Assembly (NCBI RefSeq): GCF_001428245.1
Contig: NZ_LMRV01000026.1
Span: 1 to 64,000 of the forward strand
Direction of reading: 5' to 3'
Length of the DNA: 64,000 nt
DNA from: Paenibacillus sp. Soil522
GTDB taxonomy: Bacteria; Bacillota; Bacilli; Paenibacillales; Paenibacillaceae
A model generated the notes under the pieces. That model saw only the letters and a list, made by a program, of their open reading frames with translations. It did no database searches and was not told where the DNA came from. Position numbers and translations under genes: made by a program. Of this stretch, positions 27,817-36,712 are shown piece by piece; within the stretch, counting starts at the first letter, position 1, and every line of letters begins with the position of its first letter.

Positions 27817-28258
27817 GTAAATCAGCCTCCATAAGTTGATGCGGATGCTCCTCAATCATGAATGCATCTCCGCTTGCCTGCCAGCCCAGCTTCTCGAACA
27901 GCTTCACGTTCTGCTTTTGGACCTTGGCGAAAAATCGTTTCGCTCCGCGGCGCTTCATCTCCTCGACCGCAGCTTCGATCAAGTACACGCCTACCCCTCT
28001 GAGCCGGTATTTTTCAACGACCGCCAGTCTTCCGCCCCACCATATCCCCTCTTCATGAGGATCGGAGTAGCACCGGACGGTGCCCATCAGAATCGATCCG
28101 CTCCGCCAGGCGTTCAGAAAAAGCGATGAAGAATCATGATCGTCGGCATCGGATTGCTCGAACATTCCCTGCTCAGCAACGAATACTTCCCTTCTAAGCC
28201 GGAGTGCCATTTGGATCTCCCCGGCGGACAGCGCTAGTCTTATTTCGCAATTTCTCAT
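27767..28258 (-). CDS. MSMEG_0567/Sll0786-family N-acetyltransferase
   Basis: 163-aa GNAT protein. The acetyl-CoA loop is GRLAVVEKYRLRGVGVYLI (about residues 76-94). The N-terminal LRREVFVAEQGMF and C-terminal KLFEKLGWQ are typical of the Sll0786/MSMEG_0567 family in Nit1 clusters. It probably acylates an amine intermediate. AAGGAG upstream; 15 bp after the radical SAM gene. Confidence 0.85.
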   Translation of the reverse strand: MRNCEIRLALSAGEIQMALRLRREVFVAEQGMFEQSDADDHDSSSLFLNAWRSGSILMGTVRCYSDPHEEGIWWGGRLAVVEKYRLRGVGVYLIEAAVEEMKRRGAKRFFAKVQKQNVKLFEKLGWQASGDAFMIEEHPHQLMEADLHVHDEQARKRRLPVRN

Positions 28259-28273
28259 CTTCCATCGCTCCTT

Positions 28274-29410
28274 CTAGACAATCGCTTTTTCAAAGGATGA
28301 CAGCGCCGAGCAAGCCCCGCATTTGGCGCAGCCTGCCGCGCTGCCTGCCGCAGATAAGCCCGCGTCGGATAAAAAAACTGCCACTTTGCCATACATTTGC
28401 TCCATGTAAGCTGAGGATGGCGGCTGCGCATGCTCGAGCATCGTTCCCCGCAAAGGTCTGAGCGGAACGACGAACGGGTAAACGCCCATGCCGGCTGCAC
28501 GCCGGCAGCCCTCGAGTGTAAGGTCCGGATCCTCTCCCATGCCGAGTATCACGTAGGTCGATACTTGGTTTCGGCCGAAGACGCTAACTGCTTTGCTGAA
28601 AGCGTCAAAATAATTATCGAGCGAGATCGACGACTTGGACGGCATCATCTCGCGCCTGACGCGCTCATCGAATGATTCCACATGAAGGCCGATCGTGTTC
28701 GCTCCAGCGTCCTTCAGTATTTGATAAAGCCTCTCGTCGCTAGGCGGCTCGCACTGCACCTGGATGGGAAGGCTGCTTACCTTGCGAATAGCCTCGACAC
28801 ATGCCGCCAAATGCAGCGCGCCTCGATCCGTTTCATTCGGCGTTCCTGTCGTCAGCGTAATTTGCTTGATTCCATCAAGCTCCTCGGCGGCCTGCACGAC
28901 CTCGGCAAGCTGCTGCGGCGACTTTTTGGCGACGGTGCTTCCCGCATCGAGCGAGTGGCCGATTGCGCAAAACTTGCAGCGATCCTTCGGACTCCAGCGG
29001 ATGCAGCTTTGAATAACCGTGCTTGCCAGTACATCCGAGCCGTGAAGCGCTGCTATTTTTTGATAAGGAATGCCCTCGCTCGTTGAACGGTCGTAAAATT
29101 TCGGGCGGGCGACAGGATCGATATACATCAGCGTTTTCCCTTCATATTGAAGGGAATAGCCATCCTCCTGCTTCACGATCTCGTAAGGGGAATGCTCGGC
29201 CGGGTCATTGAAGGCCGGCAGCATAAAGGTGTCTTCCCCGAAGCGGAAAGCCGCATCATCCGAAGGTCCGGCTCCGCCTTTGCGCCCATTGTTCGTGAGT
29301 CCGGCTGTGCGTACTCCTTTGTTTTGAAGATCGACCAGCCATCTTGCATCCTCCGGAAGCAGTCCAGCTTTGTTTTTGTCTTCGCCTGCCCGATTTGTGA
29401 ATTCTTTCAT
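28274..29410 (-). CDS. MSMEG_0568-family radical SAM protein
   Basis: 378 aa. Cysteines are arranged C-x8-C-x2-C (CIRWSPKDRCKFCAIG, about residues 121-133) rather than C-x3-C-x2-C. TLTTGTPNETDRG, QVQCEPPSDE and GLHVESFD follow the usual barrel strands, and GCAKCGAC near the C-terminus may bind a second cluster. The family is diagnostic for Nit1 clusters. First gene of the minus-strand operon; the promoter lies in 29411-29530 next to a repeated operator. Confidence 0.88.
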   Translation of the reverse strand: MKEFTNRAGEDKNKAGLLPEDARWLVDLQNKGVRTAGLTNNGRKGGAGPSDDAAFRFGEDTFMLPAFNDPAEHSPYEIVKQEDGYSLQYEGKTLMYIDPVARPKFYDRSTSEGIPYQKIAALHGSDVLASTVIQSCIRWSPKDRCKFCAIGHSLDAGSTVAKKSPQQLAEVVQAAEELDGIKQITLTTGTPNETDRGALHLAACVEAIRKVSSLPIQVQCEPPSDERLYQILKDAGANTIGLHVESFDERVRREMMPSKSSISLDNYFDAFSKAVSVFGRNQVSTYVILGMGEDPDLTLEGCRRAAGMGVYPFVVPLRPLRGTMLEHAQPPSSAYMEQMYGKVAVFLSDAGLSAAGSAAGCAKCGACSALSSFEKAIV

Positions 29411-29497
29411 GGTTGAACCACCTTCCCGTTCGTACTAGGTTAGTAATCTTTCGTGTTAACTTATATTACACATAATAAACGGATTAGCCCGTTCTGC

Positions 29498-29530
29498 GAC
29501 CATCCAACTCGTTACTTTTTTGACCATCCA
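29498..29530. promoter_or_regulatory. Direct-repeat operator for the MocR-type regulator
   Basis: Two copies of GACCATCCA at 29498-29506 and 29522-29530, same orientation and 24 bp apart, lie between the Nit1-like operon and its divergent MocR gene. MocR/GabR/PdxR-type regulators are known to bind direct repeats. The assignment is inferred from position and repeat form. Confidence 0.5.
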
Positions 29531-29596
29531 CTGAAATAGTTCACATGCGGACTATGCAATTGACTATTTTTAATTTTCATGTAATGTTAGTTAACA

Positions 29597-29865
29597 TAAA
29601 TATAAAATAGCTTTCTCCGTCCTTTGGCGGCAAAAGCGATTTGCAAGGCTGGCAACATTTGAATAGCGGAAGCTTCTTCCGTTATTCGTTCCCTTATCCG
29701 ATAAAGGGAAGATTTAACGGAACCATATTCCTTTACTGATCTGAATAACTCCGTTTCGAGCCAATAATCGCCCATTTAGAGGGAATGAATTCCGCTATTG
29801 GAGTCGCATAAGTGTTAGAAGCAGGTTTAGCGGAATGTCTTTCCGTTATTTGTAAATCTACTGAA
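29597..29865. repeat. Hairpin array with GGAA/TTCC cores
   Basis: Several imperfect palindromes: GAATAGCGGAAGCTTCTTCCG and its completion at 29661-29687, a looser one around 29700-29740, a split one around 29745-29800, and AGCGGAATGTCTTTCCGTTA near 29829-29848. A 62-codon open frame over this region is an artefact of the repeats. Same architecture as the arrays at 9.0, 31.4 and 57.5 kb. Confidence 0.65.
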
Positions 29866-29928
29866 TTGTTGAAATGAGCGTTGTTAGGAAGAAACTTCTT
29901 CATCGTTCACAAAGGCGGGGGGCAGATC

Positions 29929-31374
29929 ATGGAGTGGAAGCCAACGAAAGCAGCGGGGATCGCGGTTTATAAGCAAATTGCCAATTATATAGAGGGCAGA
30001 ATTATGAATGGGGAATTTCCGTCCGGCAGCTGGCTGCCTTCCGAACGGCTACTTGCCGAGAATCTGAATGTGAATCGAAGCACGATTATTTCTGCTTACG
30101 ACGAGCTTCATGCTGCGGGACTCGTCAAACGGGTAAAGGGCATTGGCACAATCGTCAACACCGACATCTGGGCAGATGTGACAAGGCGGCTTCCCAATTG
30201 GGAGCAATATGTAAAAAGCGGATTTTTTCAGCTCAACAATCCGATTAACCGTCAAATTTACAGCGTAACGCAATCCGAAACCGACATTATTAATTTAGCT
30301 GTAGGCGAGCTAAGCCGCGACCTGCTCCCGGTTCAGCTATTGCAGGACGTTCATCGTTCGATGGAAATCAGCAGCTATTTGGGCTATGAGCATATACAAG
30401 GCAATATGAAGCTCCGTGAAACGTTAGCCGCACACCTGCAATCCCATCGCAATATTGACTCTACGGCCTCCTCGATCCTCATCACTTCGGGGGCCCAGCA
30501 AGCGCTTCACCTTATTATTCAAAGCTTGCTGAACCCGGGGGACGCCGTTGTCATCGAAGATCCGTCATATGCCTATTCCTTGCCTATTTTTCACTCGGCA
30601 GGATTGCGGACGTTTCTGCTGCCAGTATCGGAGGATGGAATAGATCCCGAAGAAATCATTTCGCTTTACAAAAAGCACCGCATCAAAATGATTTTTCTCA
30701 ATCCCAACTTTCAAAACCCGACCGGAACGTCCTTAAGTGAAGAAAAAAGGTTGAAAATCATAGACCTATCTACGAAATACGGCATTCCGATCGTTGAAGA
30801 CGATCCCTATAGCTTGACGGACTTCAGTGACCGAAAAGTACAAACTTTAAAATCGATGGACCGGGACGGCACGGTGATTTATATTAGCTCTTTATCCAAA
30901 ATTATCGCCTCCGGTCTGCGCATCGGCTGGATTCTTGCTCCTCAATCGGTCATAAACCGTTTGGCGGACGCCAAGCAGCAAATTGATTTCGGCCATCCGA
31001 ACTATCCGCAATGGATTGCGGAAAATTTACTTTCCTCTGCCGCATTCGATAACCATATCCGCAAATTACGCAAGGGGCTTCGGGTAAAACGCGATATGAT
31101 GATCCAGGCGATTAAGCTGCATTTTGGAGAAACGATCGATTACATGATTCCGGAAGGCGGCATACATCTGTGGTGTAAGCTGAATGATCACTTTGATGAG
31201 CAGCAATTGTTCAAAGAAGCAATACGGCAGGGCATGGTTTATGCGCCCGGCAGCACGTTAGGCTCTTCAGCTAACCGGATCAGGCTCACCTTCAGCCGTG
31301 CGGACGACGACCGTATTGCGTCCGGCATCAGCAGGCTGGCAGAGGCGGCTCAAAAATGCGCAAAATCTAAATAG
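29929..31374 (+). CDS. MocR-family transcriptional regulator (GntR wHTH + aminotransferase)
   Basis: About 481 aa from ATG 29929, which follows GGGGGG; the frame to 29881 is less likely. Residues 10-75 are a GntR winged helix (WLPSERLLAENLNVNRSTI). The rest is a fold-type I aminotransferase domain with the PLP Lys in ISSLSKIIASGLRIG. Such proteins sense PLP or an amino compound. The divergent position and the direct repeats suggest control of the Nit1-like operon. Confidence 0.9.
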   Translation: MEWKPTKAAGIAVYKQIANYIEGRIMNGEFPSGSWLPSERLLAENLNVNRSTIISAYDELHAAGLVKRVKGIGTIVNTDIWADVTRRLPNWEQYVKSGFFQLNNPINRQIYSVTQSETDIINLAVGELSRDLLPVQLLQDVHRSMEISSYLGYEHIQGNMKLRETLAAHLQSHRNIDSTASSILITSGAQQALHLIIQSLLNPGDAVVIEDPSYAYSLPIFHSAGLRTFLLPVSEDGIDPEEIISLYKKHRIKMIFLNPNFQNPTGTSLSEEKRLKIIDLSTKYGIPIVEDDPYSLTDFSDRKVQTLKSMDRDGTVIYISSLSKIIASGLRIGWILAPQSVINRLADAKQQIDFGHPNYPQWIAENLLSSAAFDNHIRKLRKGLRVKRDMMIQAIKLHFGETIDYMIPEGGIHLWCKLNDHFDEQQLFKEAIRQGMVYAPGSTLGSSANRIRLTFSRADDDRIASGISRLAEAAQKCAKSK

Positions 31375-31409
31375 CTCTACACTGCAGCTAATCATACAAG
31401 AACGGAATA

Positions 31410-31610
31410 AAGCTAAAAAATAGATCTATTTCATGCCTTTTCAGTTGAGTCGAGGAAATAGATCTAAAATTTAGATCTTTCTCCTTGATTCTCTGCTGAA
31501 ACACCCGCTAAACTCCCTATATCCTGCATATAGATCTAAAAACTAGACCTAATTACCCCGAGAAATTGAAATGTAACCAAATAGGTCTAAAAATTAGATT
31601 TAATCTCCCC
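31410..31610. repeat. Hairpin array with TAGATCTA cores
   Basis: Three related palindromes (AAATAGATCTAAAATTTAGATC at 31457-31478, a variant at 31529-31554, another at 31580-31604) and a partial one near 31418. They occupy the 31375-31715 interval after the MocR gene together with a terminator. Confidence 0.75.
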
Positions 31611-31663
31611 TGTAACCGCAAGCTCGGATCTTTCACTTGTAAGCAAGACGCACTGCAAAACAC

Positions 31664-31697
31664 AAAAAAAGGCGGGGGAATTCATTCTCCCTTCGCC
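31664..31697 (-). terminator. Terminator of the isomerase operon
   Basis: GGCGAAGGGAGAAT/ATTCCCCCGCC hairpin followed by seven T on the minus strand, 19 bp beyond the last stop codon. Confidence 0.8.
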
Positions 31698-31715
31698 TTC
31701 TCATTGTAATCCCTG

Positions 31716-32606
31716 TTACGCCCTAAACCCCTTCAAAAACTGAACAGCCTTGCTAATATCCGCCTCCGGGTTTGTACCGACCTCGCGTTCGATCGTCAGA
31801 TAGCCGGTATAGCCGATCTCCTGAAGCGCCCGCAGGTAGGCTGGCCAATCCACGCCGCCCTCTCCGAGCGGAACTTCGCGGAACGCCGAGCCGGATTCGG
31901 CCATTACGGCAATTTTCTCATGGTCGAGCGATACCTCATAGCCATAATCTCCATATACGTCGCGCGGGTCGATATGACCAAGCTTTACGCCATCCTTCGC
32001 ATGTGTATGAACGATATAATCTTTCAAATTATATACGCCCTGAACAGGATCGTCGCCCGTTACCATCACCATATTGGCAGGGTCGAAATTAACCGCTACC
32101 CCTTTCGTGCCGAGGCCGTCAAGAAAAGATTTCAAATGAGCGGAGGTCTCGGGTCCCGTCTCAATGGCGAAGTAAGCGTTCATGTCGTTCGCAAAACGGG
32201 CCAATTCCTCGCATGCCTTATGCATCGTCTCGTAAACGCGGCTGTTTGGATCACCCGGTACGATTCCGATATGCGTCGTGATGATGTTTGTTCCAAGCTC
32301 CATGCCAAGCTCCATGATCCGCTTGGACTTGTCGATCTTAGCCTGGTTTTCCGCCGGGTTCTGAAAGCCGTGACCTCCCAAATCGCCGACTAAGGCGGAA
32401 ATATCGAGGCCCAGCGATTCAATGTATGCTTTCCACTCTTTACGCGCCGCAGCGCTAAGGTTTGCGGGATCAAGCTCACCGTGCACCGCATATATTTGCA
32501 CGCCGTCGGCTCCGACTTGCTTCGCTTTCAGCAAGCCTTCCTTAACCCCAACCTGAAAGCTGTCCACGATAACACCAATTTTGTTCGTTATGATAGGCAA
32601 TGTCAT
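31716..32606 (-). CDS. Sugar phosphate isomerase/epimerase family protein
   Basis: 296-aa xylose-isomerase-like TIM barrel (AP endonuclease 2 family). Metal residues appear in TTHIGIVPGD, FAIETGPE, VNFDPANM and HTHAKDG. Members isomerise or epimerise sugars or inositols. Last gene of the oxidoreductase-isomerase-isomerase operon; 18 bp gap to the previous gene. Confidence 0.85.
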   Translation of the reverse strand: MTLPIITNKIGVIVDSFQVGVKEGLLKAKQVGADGVQIYAVHGELDPANLSAAARKEWKAYIESLGLDISALVGDLGGHGFQNPAENQAKIDKSKRIMELGMELGTNIITTHIGIVPGDPNSRVYETMHKACEELARFANDMNAYFAIETGPETSAHLKSFLDGLGTKGVAVNFDPANMVMVTGDDPVQGVYNLKDYIVHTHAKDGVKLGHIDPRDVYGDYGYEVSLDHEKIAVMAESGSAFREVPLGEGGVDWPAYLRALQEIGYTGYLTIEREVGTNPEADISKAVQFLKGFRA

Positions 32607-32624
32607 ATCCTCTCGCTCCTTCGG

Positions 32625-33482
32625 TTAAAGTTCGTTCCATACGCGCTTTACGAATTCGAAGCCAAGCCTCGTTCCAAGCCGACAATCCTCCAAGCCTTCA
32701 AACTCGATGGAAATGAAATCATCGTAGCCGCTTTCCTTTACCAGACGCAGCACTTGCTGCATCGCGATATCGCCATGCCCGACGATTGCGCCGCGCAGCC
32801 AATTGCCGTTCGACGACTTAAACCAGCCTTCGCCCAGCTTTTCAGTAGACGGACGATAATAGAAATCCTTGACATGCACCAAGGAAGCAAAGCTAATATT
32901 GTTTGCGACGGCAGCAGCGGGATTCTCATCCACGCATAGGAAGTTGCCTACGTCCAGCGTCGTCCTAAAGTTCGGACGGTCTACTGCCTTAACGAGCGCC
33001 TGCACGCGGTCGCTGTGCTGAATATAATAGCCATGATTCTCCACACTGGTTGTAATGCCGAATGGGGCCGCATAGTCCGCGATAGCTTGGCAAGCCGCAG
33101 CCAGCCTCGGCAGCTCATAGAGGAAGCTTGCAATCGATAGATTGCTAGACGATGCTACGTCATGACGCATCTTCTTTACGCCGAGCGCTGCCGCGATATC
33201 CACCTCCTGCTTCAAGCTTGCAAGCTCCCGCTCATACTGCTCCTCGTTCAAGCCGGAAAAATTCGCGCCTACCGCATAGTTGGACAGCTCGATTCCGCTT
33301 TCCTCCGCTTGCTTCTTAATGACATCGATTAACTCCGGATTTTCGGTAAGATTGAAGCCCATCGGTACGATTTCCGCATGCTCCGCGCCAATGGATGCTA
33401 TATAAACAATAACATCCTGTATCGACATTTCTCCTTTTTGAAGCGCATTATACAAGCTATAAGTGCTGATTCCCAGCTTCAT
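32625..33482 (-). CDS. Sugar phosphate isomerase/epimerase family protein
   Basis: 285-aa TIM barrel of the same family as its neighbour but clearly diverged. SVENHGYY, TTLDVGNFL and VHVKDFYY give the metal site, and ISIEFEGLED closes the barrel. The start overlaps the oxidoreductase stop by four bases (ATGA), so translation is coupled. Confidence 0.85.
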   Translation of the reverse strand: MKLGISTYSLYNALQKGEMSIQDVIVYIASIGAEHAEIVPMGFNLTENPELIDVIKKQAEESGIELSNYAVGANFSGLNEEQYERELASLKQEVDIAAALGVKKMRHDVASSSNLSIASFLYELPRLAAACQAIADYAAPFGITTSVENHGYYIQHSDRVQALVKAVDRPNFRTTLDVGNFLCVDENPAAAVANNISFASLVHVKDFYYRPSTEKLGEGWFKSSNGNWLRGAIVGHGDIAMQQVLRLVKESGYDDFISIEFEGLEDCRLGTRLGFEFVKRVWNEL

Positions 33483-34534
33483 AGTCGTACTTCAGCCCCT
33501 TTCGCTGCCGATTCATAAATACCGGCCAATATTTTCATGATTTCCACGCCATCCTCAACAGGGCTGATCGGCTGACGGCCGTTTGATACGCAATCGATGA
33601 AATGGCCGATTTCATTCTGGAAAGCTCCCGCGAAATCGAAGCCTTTATTGTCCGTCTGAGGATATACGTTTAAGATCGTATCGTTCTTCTCCGTTACAAT
33701 AACCGTCTCCGGATCGATCTCAAAGCCGCCTTTCTCCCCGTAAAGCTTAACCGCGGACTCATTAGACTTGGCATGCAGCGTGAAGCTGACATCGACGAGC
33801 AGCGAAGCCCCGTTCTCGAAGCGGATGAGCGCATTCGCCAAATCCTCGACTGTATTTTTGCTCGCATCGTAATCGGCCGCTTGATAATAGCTTAAATTTT
33901 TGATATTCGAGCGATTGCCAAGCTTGCGGTATGTGTTCGCGCTTACCGATACCGGCTTTGGCCGGCCCATCATATACCAGCACAGGTCGATGACATGAAC
34001 GCCAATATCAATAAGAGGGCCGCCGCCCGAGCGTTCGATATCGGAGAACCAGCCGCCCGGATTGCCAAGACGCCTAAGCGTCGACGCCTTGGCAAAATAA
34101 ATTTCGCCAAATTCTCCTCTATCCGCCATCGCACGCAGCAGCTGCGCGTTCGTATCGTAACGGCGGACGAATCCGACCTGAAGCAGCTTGCCCGATTTCG
34201 CAACGGCCTCTTGTATGAGAAGCGCATCCTCAACGGTGCGGCATAGCGGCTTCTCGACCAGCACATGCTTGCCCGCTTCAAGCGCGGCAATGCTAATTTC
34301 GGCATGCGTATTGTTCCATGTACATATGCTAACCGCTTCAATAACCGGATCGGCAAGCAGCTCGCGGTAATCGGTATAAACCTTTTCCGCGCCGTATTTC
34401 TCAGCCGCCGCCCTAGCCCGCTCCTCGTTCAGATCGCACACCGCGTAAAGGTTCGCATTCGGGTTTTTCTTATAGGAATCTAAATGGAATGACGAGATAG
34501 AGCCTGTTCCAATAACCGCAATTTTTACCGGCTT
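33479..34534 (-). CDS. Gfo/Idh/MocA family oxidoreductase
   Basis: About 351 aa from ATG 34534 (GGAGAG upstream). NAD(P)-binding Rossmann domain with IAVIGTGSISSFHL, and the family motif VEKPLCRT near residue 95. GGPLIDIGVHVIDL contains the catalytic Asp/His. Such enzymes oxidise inositols or sugars. With two TIM-barrel isomerases and an AraC regulator it suggests uptake-independent sugar or inositol catabolism; the substrate is unknown. Confidence 0.88.
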   Translation of the reverse strand, partial: KPVKIAVIGTGSISSFHLDSYKKNPNANLYAVCDLNEERARAAAEKYGAEKVYTDYRELLADPVIEAVSICTWNNTHAEISIAALEAGKHVLVEKPLCRTVEDALLIQEAVAKSGKLLQVGFVRRYDTNAQLLRAMADRGEFGEIYFAKASTLRRLGNPGGWFSDIERSGGGPLIDIGVHVIDLCWYMMGRPKPVSVSANTYRKLGNRSNIKNLSYYQAADYDASKNTVEDLANALIRFENGASLLVDVSFTLHAKSNESAVKLYGEKGGFEIDPETVIVTEKNDTILNVYPQTDNKGFDFAGAFQNEIGHFIDCVSNGRQPISPVEDGVEIMKILAGIYESAAKGAEVRL

Positions 34535-34677
34535 CATTGCTAATCTCTCCTTTGATTGTATCGCATGGATTTGCATGTCTATACTTTCGTATTATAATGG
34601 TTTCAACGTGCAACTCCATGTAAAGCTGTGCGGTTTGTTTGTACAATTGTGCTATCGAGATGAGGAGGTTGAGCAAG

Positions 34678-35553
34678 GTGGAGAAATTCGAGGAGCTGCG
34701 CGAGCCCATGGACATGCCCGATCCGCATTTTCCGATTAAACTGCACCGGAACGCCTTCGATCAGCAGGGAGTAGTCATTTTCCCGCATCATTTTCATGAG
34801 CATCTTGAGTTTCTATATATTGTTACGGGTGAAGCTTCCATTGAATGCGGCTCAACGACAATTATGGCTTCCGCCGGGGATCTTGTCGTCGTGAACAGCA
34901 ATGAGCTGCATTACGGAATCAGCATGTCGTCGAATTTGTACTACTATGCGCTCATTGCCGACATTTCCTTGCTGCACAGCCAGTCGGTGGACGCCGCCGA
35001 AACCAAATTCATTACGCCGATCACGCAGAACCGCTTGCTGCTGCGAAATGATATCGGCGACGACAGCAAAGTAACCTCCTGTATGCTTGCTATAATCCAT
35101 GAGCTGGAGCAGCGGGAGTTCGGTTTTGAGCTTGCCATCAAGTCGGAATTGTACCGGCTGTTGACGCTGCTGCTGCGCGCTCATGTCGCCACCGTGCTTA
35201 CGCAGGACGAATACGCCGAGCGCATGAAAAACATCGAGCGGTTCGCGCCTGTTTTCCAACACATCGAGAAGCAATACAAGGACGAGCTGTCCGTCGATAT
35301 GCTGGCAGGCATGGCAAACCTAAGCCGCTACCATTTCAGCCGACTTTTCAAAGAATTGAGCGGCCATACGGTAACGGAATACATTACGATGACCCGCCTC
35401 GGCAAAGCCGACTATTTGCTGCGCCACAGTTCGCTGTCGGTATCGGAGGTTGCAGCCGCGACGGGCTTTAATGACATCTATTACTTCAGCAGAACGTTTA
35501 AAAGACACAAAAAAGTTTCCCCTTCTTCGCTCAAGGGAAACCGATTGTTATAG
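34678..35553 (+). CDS. AraC family transcriptional regulator
   Basis: About 291 aa from GTG 34678, which has AGGAGG nine bases upstream; an upstream TTG at 34639 is in frame but has no site. N-terminal cupin (HHFHEHLEFLYIVTG, GDLVVVNSNELHYG) for ligand binding; two C-terminal helix-turn-helix motifs (VDMLAGMANLSRYHFSRLFK and VSEVAAATGFNDIYYFSRTF). Divergent from the oxidoreductase operon, which it probably regulates. Confidence 0.9.
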   Translation: MEKFEELREPMDMPDPHFPIKLHRNAFDQQGVVIFPHHFHEHLEFLYIVTGEASIECGSTTIMASAGDLVVVNSNELHYGISMSSNLYYYALIADISLLHSQSVDAAETKFITPITQNRLLLRNDIGDDSKVTSCMLAIIHELEQREFGFELAIKSELYRLLTLLLRAHVATVLTQDEYAERMKNIERFAPVFQHIEKQYKDELSVDMLAGMANLSRYHFSRLFKELSGHTVTEYITMTRLGKADYLLRHSSLSVSEVAAATGFNDIYYFSRTFKRHKKVSPSSLKGNRLL

Positions 35554-35695
35554 CGGCTTGCGGTAGACAGCCGCATGCTTTCTGTATTGCGAGGCTTGCC
35601 AGGCTGCGAGGCGTTGCTTTTCATTTGCATCGCTGCCTGCCATAGCGAATCCAAAACTGTTTGTTAATGCACTTGAGCAAGCTAGAAAGTTGTTG

Positions 35696-35787
35696 TTCTG
35701 ACTTTTAGCTGCCTATATTGCACATGCGCAGGATAGAAAGCCGTATTTCTGACTTTAAGCTGCCTATGTTGCACATGCGCAGGCTAG
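35696..35787. repeat. Two 41-bp direct repeats, 51-bp period
   Basis: Copies at 35696-35736 and 35747-35787 share TTCTGACTTT, AGCTGCCTAT and TTGCACATGCGCAGG, with few changes. A decayed third copy lies near 35879-35910. The 35554-35959 interval holds nothing else that I recognise. Confidence 0.75.
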
Positions 35788-35959
35788 CCTGCCGTAAGCC
35801 GCCTAATTGCCGCCAAACTTGGCCTCTATCGTGCTAACGTGCAGTATAGCTCTCACACCAGGGAGTAAACAGATTAAGTTTGTGCATTTATGCAGGATAG
35901 CTTCCGAGTTTAGGCTGATCATGCTTAAAGTCAGCTTCGGCCTTTCTCTATGCACGCCG

Positions 35960-36616
35960 CTATTTCCTGCCAAAATCAGCTTTAATTTCACCCCAAACCT
36001 CGGTATTCCACTTCAAAACCTTATTCGAATACGTATTCGTTTGAAGCCATTTGACCGCCTCATCCGTCAGTTCCCATATTTTCGCTGTTGAAGCATCCCG
36101 TTTTAAGGTTGAGGCTACCTTCTTATTGCGAAGCCAGCTAAGCGCCGTTCTGGAATCGCTGTAGATCGTTTTATTGCTGCCCTTCTCCTTCAAATAGGAA
36201 AGAGCATGTACGATCGCGATAAACTCGCCCAAATTATTGGTTCCGTTCGGGACCGGGCCGACATAAAATAAAATTTCGCCGGTCTGCGTATCGACGCCTT
36301 TGAACTCAACGGGACCCGGGTTGCCCCTCGTGCCCACGTCAACGGATATACTATCGTAGTCGATGGATGCCGCTTCCGCTTGCAGCAAGACAGGCTGCTT
36401 TAAGCTGGTGCCTGTTTTAACGCCCGCAGTTTCCTTACCCTTACCCCAATGATTGCGCCAGCCCTCCTTAAACGCCGCATCCGCGAGCGGCTTCGTCTCG
36501 AAGGACTTAAACTTCGCATCCTGCACACCGCTCACCTGCGCCTGGCATTCCGGCCATGACGTAAACACACCTGTCTTCTTGCCAACCCAAACCACATAAT
36601 ATTTCCCTTTTGCCAT
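35960..36616 (-). CDS. rnhA: Ribonuclease H1 with N-terminal hybrid-binding domain
   Basis: 218 aa. Residues 1-45 are an RHBD/caulimovirus-VI domain (YYVVWVGKKTGVFTSWPECQ), which binds RNA-DNA hybrids. Residues 75-215 are the RNase H fold with acidic residues in SVDVGTRGNPGP (Asp), NNLGEFIAI (Glu) and IYSDSRTAL (Asp). It removes RNA from RNA-DNA hybrids. Same domain order as Bacillus proteins of this type. Monocistronic. Confidence 0.92.
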   Translation of the reverse strand: MAKGKYYVVWVGKKTGVFTSWPECQAQVSGVQDAKFKSFETKPLADAAFKEGWRNHWGKGKETAGVKTGTSLKQPVLLQAEAASIDYDSISVDVGTRGNPGPVEFKGVDTQTGEILFYVGPVPNGTNNLGEFIAIVHALSYLKEKGSNKTIYSDSRTALSWLRNKKVASTLKRDASTAKIWELTDEAVKWLQTNTYSNKVLKWNTEVWGEIKADFGRK

Positions 36617-36712
36617 TCGTTTGAAATACCACCTTCATTTTAGTTGAGATACAAAGGTTCTCCATCGCATCCGCTTTGTTCATTTTACCATCGCCGCGAT
36701 CAAAATCGATCA

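Noticed and set aside
29587..29775. 62-codon minus-strand ORF
   Set aside because: Lies over the hairpin array next to the MocR gene; no ribosome site.
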